Shown piece after piece: positions 12,546 through 21,886 of a stretch of DNA of 64,000 bases. Position numbers and translations under genes: made by a program. Each line of letters starts with the position of its first letter. Position 1 is the first letter of the stretch. Under the pieces are notes generated by a model. It was not told the DNA's origin, did no database searches, and worked only from the letters and a program-made list of their open reading frames with translations. Origin of the DNA: Strix aluco (lineage: Eukaryota > Chordata > Aves > Strigiformes > Strigidae); assembly GCF_031877795.1 (NCBI RefSeq), contig NC_133971.1, positions 7,334,784-7,398,783 of the forward strand, in the 5' to 3' direction.

Positions 12546-14769
12546 CCACTGAGCTATAATTACTTTTATTTCCTTCCAACTGGAAAAGAGGGACAAGTAA
12601 AGCTTTTGTTTTGCACTTGTGACTCATGCATTCCTCCTATCTTCATTCTCCAATAATGATTTAGGGCTCATCGCACTCACCTGAGCAATTCTTACTCATC
12701 TGTATGGCACAAGAAAGAAAGTCTGCAGAATGAGTTTCATAGTTAGAAACTCCACAGAAAGATTAAACATACTACAGAAGGAGGAATGATTCTTCAGAAA
12801 GGCTTCAAAGCTGCCTTGGTCACGTATCTGTTGAAAAAGGCCAAACAAAAGCGTCGCTTTCCCATGATATATAAAAAAAAAAATCTTTCCAGCTACACAA
12901 CGATAACTGTACATAACTAGAACTAAAATAAGGGAGCACCATTTACCGACTTAATTTCCTGAATAGCCCTTTGTTAAGAGCTGAGTGAAACCTGCCAGTT
13001 AGATTAATTGATGATTTTGAAAATCAACAGAACAGGCAGAACTATATAGAAATTGTCTATATTACTGTAAGTGTATGAGAAAAATCATGATTCTATAATA
13101 TAAGTTACATTAAGCAAGTCTTACAGAGCCACACAAGTAATGTTTCACTGCAGACATTCTTAACGTTAATCCATAACATAACTAGCTGCAGTAAGAAAGA
13201 GGGAAAAAAAAAACCCACCCAGTTTGTAGCTACCCTATATCTCAGACAGGGTGATATAACATAACATATGTTTTAAAATGATAAAGACTTCCAAGAATAA
13301 GACGTAGTTTCCAGAAAAATATTCATACACGCCCAAACAAAAGCAAAATCCTGTAATAATTGAATAATTGCAGCTTTCTGTATCCAAGAAGTTAAAAAAA
13401 AAAAAAATCCAGCCCAAACCAGCCCTTTTTAGTGGCTTAGCTGGTCAACACTCTTATACACAAAGCCCAGTGCTCTTCCCTAAAACCTAAGAATTAATCA
13501 GCATTATGTAAGAGATTTTTATAACACTCTAAAAATACATTGTGAATTCCTTTCCAGTGTCGGACTGAGAAGCTTTAAAGTACTGCCACCCCTCATCCCC
13601 TTTTTTAACAAAGACTGGATCTTCATTTCTGATATTAGAAACTTAAATTTGTCTCAGTATTTGTGCCTCAAATCTCATTAATTACAGTATTGGCTTCATG
13701 AGATACAACTGCTGCTGCTAAGAGCCGTGTTTGTGCTCAAAATGACTGGAGCAAGGGCACAGATACACAGATACTATATGTGTATAAACACTTAAAGAAT
13801 TAATGACATGTAAAACTTTGTAAGACTATTTGGATGTTTTCATGTTAATTTACCTGCTTACTGAGCGAACTTACACATGATAAGGTCTGTGTGGTGCTGA
13901 TAGGTAATGCACCATGATAGCATTCCTGCAAAGGCAGTTGTAACATTAGCCTGGCAAATCTACAGCAGAGTCCTACCAGTACCTTATTCCTTTTTGTGCT
14001 CTATTTTTCATATGCATGATAAACAAGTACTAGCACTATTTCTGTATTTTCCACTGAAAGATCTTTAAGGAAAATTACAAAGTGTTCACCTGAATGTTAA
14101 TGGTACCTTGGGAACCAGACCTGTAAAGAGAATTGAGTTTTAACACTGTTGTTGGGAACTCATGTCCAAGTGCGCACCCCTGCCCTCACAAAGTTCGTTC
14201 CACTCTGCCCCAAATCACGATTTGTTCTATGAACATGGAAGGCATCTGCAGTCCTTCAGACCAAAATAAATCACAAGAATGCAAACAAATCACATGAAAA
14301 ATGGGAACAAAGCATTTTCAGCTGCGAAAATCTTGTCATGGAATGCGTATCCAAAGGACATTACAACAACCTCATCATCGCATTTTTAGGAAACACCTCA
14401 ACACTGTCCTTTTCCAGAACAAAACTTTTCCCCATACAAGGTTGACACAACACTGATACAGCCTTCTTCTGAAAATAGCCCCCCACCCTTCAAACCACAA
14501 ACAATCAAAACTATTGAGGCAAACAAAACAAGAGATTTTGCAGGGAGGAGAAGAAAAACAAAAGATGCAAAGAAGACTGCCTTGCCCAGGAATGATCTCA
14601 CCACTGTTATCAGTTTCATGAGAAAGCTGTGCTGATACTATGGCTGATGGGTGGCAGCATAAAGCCTTGAACAGGAGGTAGTCAAGGTACCTGGTGGGAT
14701 GATAATGGCTCTTCCACCAGGGCAAGCAAATATTTAGATGAAAACTGGATTATGATGATCCTGTACCAA
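12546..14769. other. Intergenic, no gene recognised
   Basis: A/T-rich sequence with short A homopolymers (near 12870, 13205 and 13394). No coding or RNA feature that I can support. Confidence 0.6.
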
Positions 14770-15300
14770 AGTAAGTGTCAACTGTCCTTTGTGTGCTTGC
14801 CCAAGGATATCCATCTTCACTCTTTTCCTTCCCTAAGCAACTCTTACTTTTTATATATTTTACCCAAGTCCTTTGTTCTCTGCCCTGATTCTTTCTCTGC
14901 CTTTCTATCTTTGTACCATTTTCTGCTACCCGTATTCACACTGAATGCAGTCACATGGCTAGCCTCCACCTGAACTCCATGGTACAAGACATGTAAGCAT
15001 TACTAGGAATGAATGAGGACAAAATACCTCCCTTTTGTTCACACTTCATTAACGTGCCCTTCTCAGATACTCTCCCCAGTCTTTCCCCCCTTCTATCACC
15101 CAAATTCACTGTGCATTGTTTTTGTACTTCTTTCCTTTTTCTGTTCTCACCCATGGTTGTTTTTGCCATCTCCTCCTGTTAGCTTCTCCTACCCTTCCAT
15201 TCACTCCTTCCTCCACCGTTTTCTCCTGCCATTTCCTACAACCTTTCTTCTCCCACCATAACCTGCTGTTGCCACCTTGCTCATCGTTCTTTCTGTGGTT
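14770..15300. other. Pyrimidine-rich (CT) tract upstream of the promoter
   Basis: For about 500 bases the + strand is strongly C/T-biased, with recurring CTTCC, TTTCTC and CTCCT words and few purine runs. The short open frames it creates on both strands are composition artefacts (Ser/Pro/Phe/Leu on +, Arg/Lys/Glu on -). Polypurine/polypyrimidine tracts can form triplex or H-DNA, but no function is shown here. Confidence 0.55.
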
Positions 15301-15711
15301 TTGCTGGCGTAACTTGGACATAAGCAGGAGCCTCGGTCCTGCCATGATGTGGAGGCCAGGGTGACTGCTGCCAGCGGGCCTAGAAAAAAAAAAAGCCTAA
15401 TTTACTTCTTTCACCAGCCCCACTTCAACCACTCTCTCCCACTGACCTGTTAACACAAAAAATATAGCGGGGTGAAAGCCTGAGACACACAACCAACTTT
15501 GGCAAAAAATTGCTTTTGTTGCGGTATGCTTTAATCTGATGAATTATTGCAGCGAGTTGCAAAAGCACACATCCCACACAATCCGTGCTGTGGCAGGGAG
15601 CTGCCTATGTGCGGCTACAACCACCTCGGACTCTTCAGCCTCTTGCTCCTTCCTCTTGTCTCTGGTACTCCATCACTAATTTGTTCCAGTCGCTCATTAA
15701 TACCCTCTTAA

Positions 15712-15749
15712 ACACCACCCCCCCCCCCCACCCACCCACCCCCCCCCCG
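15712..15749. repeat. C-rich simple repeat
   Basis: ACCACC followed by runs of C broken only by isolated A residues (CCCACCCACC). The minus strand is a G-run sequence able to form a G-quadruplex. Exact length in the assembly may be unreliable. Confidence 0.85.
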
Positions 15750-17034
15750 CAACAATTCCACCTCACTCACCATTCCCTTCACTCCAGCAGCTCAAAATCC
15801 AGAGGATAATTTTTTTTCCCTGCAGCTCCAACAATGATAAACAGATGCTGGTGGTCTATGCCTTGTACAACTTCCCTCCTTGCATTTTGCGTGGTGCTTA
15901 TTGTTCGTGACCTTTGCCTGCCAACACAATGGGGAGATGGGTATATTTACAACCTGGCCTGACCAAAAAAAGACGCTCTGAGGGCTTGACATTAAACACT
16001 AAAAGCCCCCTCGGGTTATACACGTGAGTAGGTTTACAAGATTAGTCACACGTTTGTGAAGATAAGCAGGTATCAACATCTGCAAGATTTGGGATTATAC
16101 TTTAGCAGAAAGAGCAAAAGGAATCCAGAGACCGGGGTACTTCGAAGAAAGCAAGTAATAAATGGTCCCAGTGGTTGCTCCTCTTCCTATCATCTCTCTG
16201 GAGCATACAGTTATTTGCAATGTACCTTTAAAAAAATCAAAGCATTTCCTTGAATTTTCTTTATATGATTTTTTTTTTTAAGCATTTCTAAGACACGCTG
16301 TTTTGGTTCAAGAAACGTTTCCTCCCCACCTCCAATCGCCAAAGGCTGGTCTCGGCTCTAGCCCACGAGGCCCAAATCACCCTTCGCCTACGAGAGCGTG
16401 GACACCTCTGCCGGGGTCCCCTCCACTCGGGGCTCGCCCTCCCGTCGCAGGGCAGGCCCCCCCGGCCAGCCCCTCACCCTTCCCAGCCCCCCCCCGGCAG
16501 CGGAGGGTTTGACCTTCGGCGCTGAGGAAATAGGGGCGCCGGGCAGGTCTCTGCGGGAGGTGCCCGACGACGGGGGCGGAGGGCTCGGGGGTCCCCGGGG
16601 GTGTGTGCGGGCCAGGCGGGTGGCTCTGAGGGGCCGGGGCGAGGCGACCCCGGCGGCCCCTGAGGAGGCCGAAGGCGGGGAGCAGGGCGCGGACCCTGAG
16701 GTGACTCGGGTCTGGCAGCCGCTGCGGAGGGGGCTCCGTCAGGCGGCCGCGGCGGGGAGCTGAGGGGGGGGTTGGGGGGGCGGCGGCCGGCGGGGGGACC
16801 GGAGGCGGCAGCGCGCTGCGCGGAAGGCTGAGGGGGAGAGAGAAGGAGGGCGGGCGGGCGGCGGGGAGGCCGCGGGCTGCCTGACGGCGCCGGCTGTCGA
16901 GCGAGTCCGGTCCGCAGTTTGCCGGTCGCCGCCGCTCTCTCCCTCGCCGGCAGCGGCGGCGGGCGGGTGGCGCGCGCTCGGAACAGCCGGTTGTTTAAAA
17001 TCCTTCTAGAACCGTTTCTAATTCCCCCTTGCGC

Positions 17035-17093
17035 CGGGGAAGGGAGAGCGCGGGGGGGGGGCGGGGGGGAGGAGGAGCCGAGGGGGCGGGGGA

Positions 17094-17124
<31 letters not shown>

Positions 17125-17130
17125 GAGGGA
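17035..17130 (+). repeat. G-rich / (GGA)n tract with G-quadruplex potential
   Basis: Consecutive G-runs of 5 to 10 followed by about nine GGA units on the + strand, 170-265 bases before the SSBP2 start codon. This satisfies the G3+N1-7 quadruplex pattern many times over. If transcribed it would give a highly structured 5' UTR; if upstream of the start it is a promoter G-quadruplex candidate. Confidence 0.8.
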
Positions 17131-17196
17131 GCAGCCCGTCCGGGTCTCCGCCTGTCGATCACGGCGCGGGGGGGGCGTGCCCCACCGCCCGGCCGG

Positions 17197-17201
17197 CCAA
17201 T
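17197..17201 (+). promoter_or_regulatory. SSBP2: CCAAT box
   Basis: GGCCGGCCAATGGGA contains a CCAAT core in the usual NF-Y context (CCAATGG/GG), about 100 bases upstream of the start codon. Inference from motif only. Confidence 0.5.
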
Positions 17202-17267
17202 GGGATGTGTGTGTGGCGGCGTCTCCATGGTGACGGGGCTGTTCCCGGGGAGGCTGTGATGGGTTGA
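17200..17267 (+). other. Overlapping upstream ORFs in the putative 5' UTR
   Basis: Two ATGs close to the CCAAT box open short frames: one at 17200-17259 (19 codons plus stop) and one at 17205-17267 (20 codons plus stop). A further ATG at 17259 lies in the second frame and reads ATG GGT TGA, a two-codon uORF ending 32 bases before the SSBP2 ATG. All terminate before the main start. They matter only if transcription begins upstream of them, which the sequence cannot decide. Confidence 0.4.
17221..17234 (+). promoter_or_regulatory. SSBP2: X-box-like imperfect palindrome (RFX type)
   Basis: GTCTCCATGGTGAC is an imperfect inverted repeat with the GTNNCC-N2-GGNNAC shape of RFX-family X-box sites. 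It lies 66 bases 5' of the start codon. Motif-level inference. Confidence 0.4.
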
Positions 17268-17281
17268 CAGGTGCGTGACAG
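17265..17281 (+). promoter_or_regulatory. SSBP2: Paired TGACAG sites (TALE homeodomain-like)
   Basis: Two TGACAG hexamers eleven bases apart, immediately upstream of the SSBP2 ATG. TGACAG is the core bound by MEIS/PREP/TGIF TALE homeodomain proteins. Spacing and orientation are seen; binding is inference. Confidence 0.35.
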
Positions 17282-17299
17282 TCGGAGCTCTCTGCAGGC

Positions 17300-17358
17300 A
17301 TGTACGGCAAAGGCAAGAGCAACAGCAGCGTCCCGTCCGACAGTCAGGCCAGGGAGAA
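17300..17358 (+). CDS. SSBP2: SSBP2 coding exon 1 (N-terminus)
   Basis: Encodes MYGKGKSNSSVPSDSQARE plus the first two bases (AA) of the next lysine codon, then the donor GTGAGT at 17359. MYGKGKSN is the start of SSBP2; the paralogues SSBP3 and SSBP4 begin differently (MFAKGK-type), so the assignment is specific. The start has G at -3 (CAGGCATGT) and is the only ATG that opens this frame. SSBP2 is a nuclear co-regulator that binds LDB1 through its N-terminal LUFS/LisH region, stabilises LDB1, and takes part in LIM-homeodomain/LDB1 transcription complexes; it was first described as a sequence-specific single-stranded-DNA-binding protein. Compared with the mammalian protein as I recall it (SNSSAVPSDS), the alanine codon after Ser-Ser is absent here, an in-frame three-base difference. 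The remaining exons, with the Pro/Gly/Met-rich body of this roughly 360-residue protein, lie outside the window. Confidence 0.95.
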
Positions 17359-17809
17359 GTGAGTACAGCCCGACGGGCCGCGCGGGCGCACCGCGCCTTA
17401 CGCGGGCGCCGACCCTGCGCGCAAAGTAACTTTCCTGGCGACGGGCGGTGCGCGGCGGGAGGCTGGGACGGACCGACCGACCGACCTACCGACCGGCGGG
17501 GGCCCGGCGCCGCCCGGGTCGGCGTGAGGGGGCCGGCGGCCGCGCTGCTCGGGCGGGAGAGGCCGCGGAGGGGAGGTCCCCGCGGCGGGACAGCGGCGGT
17601 TTGGTGAGGGGGCCGTAGCGGGCGCGCCCCCCCCCCCTTCCCCCCCACTCCTCGCCCCGCTCCCTTCCGCGGCCGGTCCTCCGCGGGGCGGGCGGCCGAG
17701 CGGCGCCGGGCTCCCCCTGCCCCCGGGGCCCTCCGCGGGGCTCGGCGGCGCAAGGTGCCGGGACAGCTTGGGTAACAAAGAGCCCGGGGACGGGGACGCG
17801 GCGGGGACG

Positions 17810-17850
17810 GGGAGCGGGAGGGGGGCGGGGGGGCGGGGGCCGCCTCCCGC
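17810..17850 (+). repeat. G-rich, G-quadruplex-prone tract at the 5' end of intron 1
   Basis: GGGAGCGGGAGGGGGGCGGG followed by further G-runs on the non-template strand about 450 bases after the donor. G-clusters in this position are associated with R-loop formation at CpG-island promoters; here this is inference from composition. Confidence 0.65.
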
Positions 17851-18016
17851 CGCTTCCCAACTCGCCGCTTCGCAACTTTTCCCCGGGACCGCGCAGCCCG
17901 GCGGCCCCGGCCCCGCCGCGCATTGTTCTCCGGGGCGCACGGCTGGGGGGGGGGGGGCGCCGCGCTCCGGCTCCCGCCCCGCCAAACAAAGGTGCTGCCG
18001 GCATGAGCACCCCCCC

Positions 18017-18035
18017 TTTTTTTTTTTTTTTTTTT
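18017..18035. repeat. Poly(T) run, 19 bases
   Basis: T homopolymer within the CpG-island shoulder, one of many T-runs on the sense strand of the intron. Confidence 0.9.
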
Positions 18036-19793
18036 GGTGGGGTACCGGTGCGCGACGGGGCTCCCTCGCACACACAGCCCCCCTCCCCCCGGCCTGAATT
18101 CCACTGATGCCGAAACACCCTGCTAAAACTTCTTTTTTTTTTTTCTTTTTTCCCGGGTTAAAAAAAAAAAAGAATAAAAGCGAATAAAATCTCGAGCTGA
18201 ACCGCGCGGGGCTGCTTTATTTTCCTCTCCCTTCCCCGTGTAAACGCACGGCTCTTGGGAGCGGGGAGAGACCGACGGCGCCCGCGGGAAGCGGCGGGGA
18301 CCGGGCCCCCGCGCAGCTGCTCGGCGGGATGCGGCGGGCGGGCACCCCCGGGGCTGCCTCCCTCCCGCTGCGCTGCGGTTAGGGCAGGCGGGAAAGAATT
18401 GGGGAGGAAGAGGAGTTTTTGGAATGAACGGCGCCTCTTTAAGTTGTACCGTAGTGGCAGCTTCTTGGCGTGAGGGAGGCCGGGTTAGCACGGGGAGGAG
18501 GCAGCGGTGGTGAAGGGGGAGGACAAGCCCGTGTGAGGGGGAGGAGGAGGAGGAAGCGTATCGGAGGTGGCCGCAGCCTGGGGAAGGTCGGGGTGAAGCT
18601 GCTGAGGGGGTCCGGAGGTGGAGACCCCCGACAAGAAACCATGTCTGCACCGATCCGCTGCAAAAATCGCATTGCTCCAGAATTGCGTTTAACTCAGTAC
18701 TCCGGGCACGGCTGATGAGTTTTCCTTCAGGCAGTTTGTCTTGAACCTTCACCTAAAAGTTTTGGGGTTTTTTTCGTTGGTGTTTTGTTTTTTTTTTTTT
18801 CCTGCAGTATTTTAGAGACTTCCTAATTCCACAGACTGGCATGCAGGCTTCCTGGAACAGCGGCAGGCCAGGCATCCCTGTTGCTACAGGAGAGGGAGAT
18901 GCTAGGGGAAATTTAAAGTGTTGTTATGTTCGGAAATTTCACACGTAACTTTGCAATGGAAAGGTGGAGGAAGACAGAGGCAGCACTGACAAATGTTAAA
19001 TGCTGAGATGGTGTGGGAGATGCAGCTTGGGCACTAAAATCTAATCAACTGGTGTCACTTCTTACTCCCAGTATAGGGATAATTTTAAGAATAATTGCTT
19101 AAGTGGCTAGTGGAAGCGTTGTTTATTTGGTAGAGCAAAATTATACAATTAAACCGTATTCTTGGGCTACATAGTTGCTGGTGTTTGTCAGTACACTTGG
19201 TAAGTTCCTGAAGGGCACAATAGGATCGCACTGTGGGACTAGGTAAATCTATAGGGCTGCTGTGTTTCGGATCAGATGAAGAGCATGTTCTTTTCATTCT
19301 ACGTTGCAAAAACTACCCAATGCAAGTCACACACGCAACTGTTCAGGTCCTGGGGCTGAAACTTTAAACTGTGTTTTCAGTCATCTTCTTTCATTGTAGC
19401 TGATTTCTCTTCTGTATTCTTGCTGCCATAAAGCACATACTTCATGCGGTATGAAAATGCTTAATAATTTTCAGGGCAAGCCTGCCAAACTGACCTATTG
19501 CCAAGTAGCAACTGCCCTTCTAAGTAAAGTTATGGGGGGCCTGCTAGATGGTGCTGTTCGATTTAAATACACTTTGTCTCCCACATACTGTAACTAACAG
19601 CTGGAAATGTGAATTCCTTGTGTATAGATTATTTTATGCAAAACACTGCAATGGTTTGATCTTAAGTCATGAACTTGAGGGATTGGTAACTTATTGGTAG
19701 CATCTACTAGTGGATAAACACAACTGGGAATTTAGAAACACTCTTTTCTTATCTTCCCCCCTCCCGCTTCCATAACCATCCTTTCCTTTAATG

Positions 19794-19809
19794 AAAAAAA
19801 AAAAAAAAA
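19794..19809. repeat. Poly(A) run, 16 bases
   Basis: A homopolymer on the + strand; one of the minority of A-runs in the intron. Confidence 0.9.
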
Positions 19810-21852
19810 GACTAAATACTTGGTTTATGATGTGGAATACCATTATATACTCTACATTCCAGATTTTTTTTCTATTACATCTTTTCAAGTTCTTCTTAGA
19901 TCAGATCACATCATTGCCATTTTCATATGTTTTCTTTCTGACATCCAAAAAGCCATGTTTACATTTTCTTTCTCTTTCTTATGGCATTTTTTTACAGCCA
20001 TGCAATGCTGCTCCCAAGGTGATCCATGAGTTCTTATTCTTCTCAAAAAAGTTGCCATTGAATTAAATAGCTCCTACAAAAATACAGCTCCGACTTCTGC
20101 ATGAGACTGTTAATTTGAAAACCACAGAGAAAACATATGTTTGACTGACACATTAAGTACTTATTTAATCAAGAAGAGCGGAATTATAATTATGTTTAAT
20201 TCGAAAGTTTTTAGAACAGAACATGTAACTTAACTCTGTCATGTTTTTTCAAGGTTTTAAGAATCTAAAATTTGTAGCCAGTAACTGATCTCTGAAATAC
20301 AGTTGTAATAATTCAGGAAAAAAAAATAAAAAAAACCCCACTACCTTGGGTTTGGATGGCCTAATTATTAAGGAACATGTATCTTCCCCATGAGGATGTG
20401 TGCCAGTGACAGGACTACGGTATGAAAAGAGTATTATCAAGTGTGTAAAAGATGTGTGGATGTTTGTAATCAAGGATGTGATATATTTCACAGACCAATC
20501 CAGTGCCAAGTATGTTTGTAGTGCAGTATCTCACTATATGCTGTCTTTAACATTTATGTCCTTTGAGGTTATGTAGTTTCTATTAAAATGAACAAGTTTT
20601 GCAAGTCATTTATAGTAGCCCTTGGCAAATTTTCAGTTCCAAAATGGCATTTGTTTTACGGTCTTTCTCTTTGTCCCTTCTGCCTGACCTCTGGGGTAAA
20701 TTATCTCTATTATGTAGCTTAACAACACATGTGAAGTGTGGATAGATGAATTCGGGGAAAAATAATGCCTAATTTTGTGCCAAAGAGGTACAGTCCAGCA
20801 CAGCTAGGTAAAAAATGAAGACATATGGTATCTGTGAGGTGCAGAGAAAATAGAGAAAAATCACAAGTGTTGTTGTGCCCCCTCTTCCTGTTCTGGAACA
20901 GCTGGGACTTCATTTTGGGTTCAGGCCATTCCTCTCGCATAAAGGACGGGAAAGTTGTATTAAACAGTAGCTCTTCCGCCACTTGTGCTGTGCCGGGGCC
21001 AAATAAGGCTCATCTACATTGTAAAAGGAAAAAGACTAAAATTTTTCTAAACATCCTCTTTTGTTATCTCTTCATAAGCAAATGTATCTCTTTGGATTTT
21101 TGTTTTCCTTATTCCTTAAATGGGTTAATTCAGATTAGGAGCTTGGACCTGCTGACATTTCATTGAATGGTGAAACACTTCTTAGTGTTGGAGAAAGAAG
21201 GACCAGACTATACAAATTTTATGTAGCTTTTCAAACAGGACTTTTATAGGCATTTACACTAACGGGGTGACTAGAGACTGCGATCTACTTTGAGAGAAAG
21301 GGATGCATGATCAAAATTAAAACATAGAAGCAAGCATTAGAGTAATTTATTGATTGATTTTCGACTTGGTGTGGGAGAGGACATAGAGAAAATGAGAATA
21401 TTTGGTTGCTGCTGTCATAGTATTCTTGCTCCGTTTTTTTGCATGACCCTAGTTGTAAATGTCTTCTAAGTTTGATCTTGGCCAGTTGGTCACATGGGGG
21501 AAGATGGGCATTTTTCTTTTCCACTTTGCTGCTGCTGCTTTGAAGAAGAAAGATGTCTCCTTTGTTGTCTCCCCTCAAGTCTGTTTTGGGTGGTTGGCTG
21601 TTCGGATATGCGGCTCCTTTATGTGAGTGGTGTGGGTGCCTGCCTTGATAAATCTCTCTTCCCAAGCAGAAATCGGAGTGAAATTTACACAACTTCTGTC
21701 ATTTTCTTGTTGATGGCAGTAGAGTTCTCTGTAAATAGAGAAAAACTCACCAATGCTTTCCTCATGTAATTCTGCTGCTGTTTAGGAAGACTGAGATTTT
21801 CAAGGGCTTTTGAGGATTTGTGGATTTCTAAAGATAGGAGTGGGTTTTGGGG

Positions 21853-21886
21853 GTTTTTTTCGTGTTTTTTTTTTTTTTTTTTTTTT
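21853..21886. repeat. Poly(T) tract including 22 consecutive T
   Basis: GGGGGTTTTTTTCGTG followed by 22 T (21865-21886). The G-run-then-T-run pattern recurs at several intron sites (near 36378, 37010, 38080, 41645, 47190, 55325). Confidence 0.9.

Larger units (their letters stand above)
16390..18640. promoter_or_regulatory. SSBP2: CpG island / SSBP2 promoter region
   Basis: Base composition changes abruptly from AT-rich flank to very GC-rich, CpG-dense sequence, then returns to AT-rich intron after about 18640. The island spans the first coding exon. GC boxes (GGGCGG-like) are numerous and no TATA box is evident at a sensible distance, which fits the dispersed-start CpG-island promoters typical of broadly expressed developmental regulators. 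Long open frames on both strands inside the island (up to 369 codons, minus strand) are low-complexity Pro/Arg/Ala products of GC richness and are not annotated as genes. The transcription start cannot be fixed from sequence alone; it probably lies within a few hundred bases 5' of 17300. Confidence 0.9.

Noticed and set aside
12183-12656. 157-codon + strand frame
   Set aside because: It runs into an antisense CR1 tail at 12482 and has no domain; judged chance.
15106-15364. Pairs of open frames on both strands near 15.1-15.3 kb
   Set aside because: Both are shadows of the pyrimidine-rich tract.
16474-18118. Long open frames on the minus strand across the CpG island (282, 369, 225 and 210 codons)
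   Set aside because: They are low-complexity Pro/Arg/Ala/Gly products of GC richness with few possible stop codons; the frames overlap each other and show no domain.
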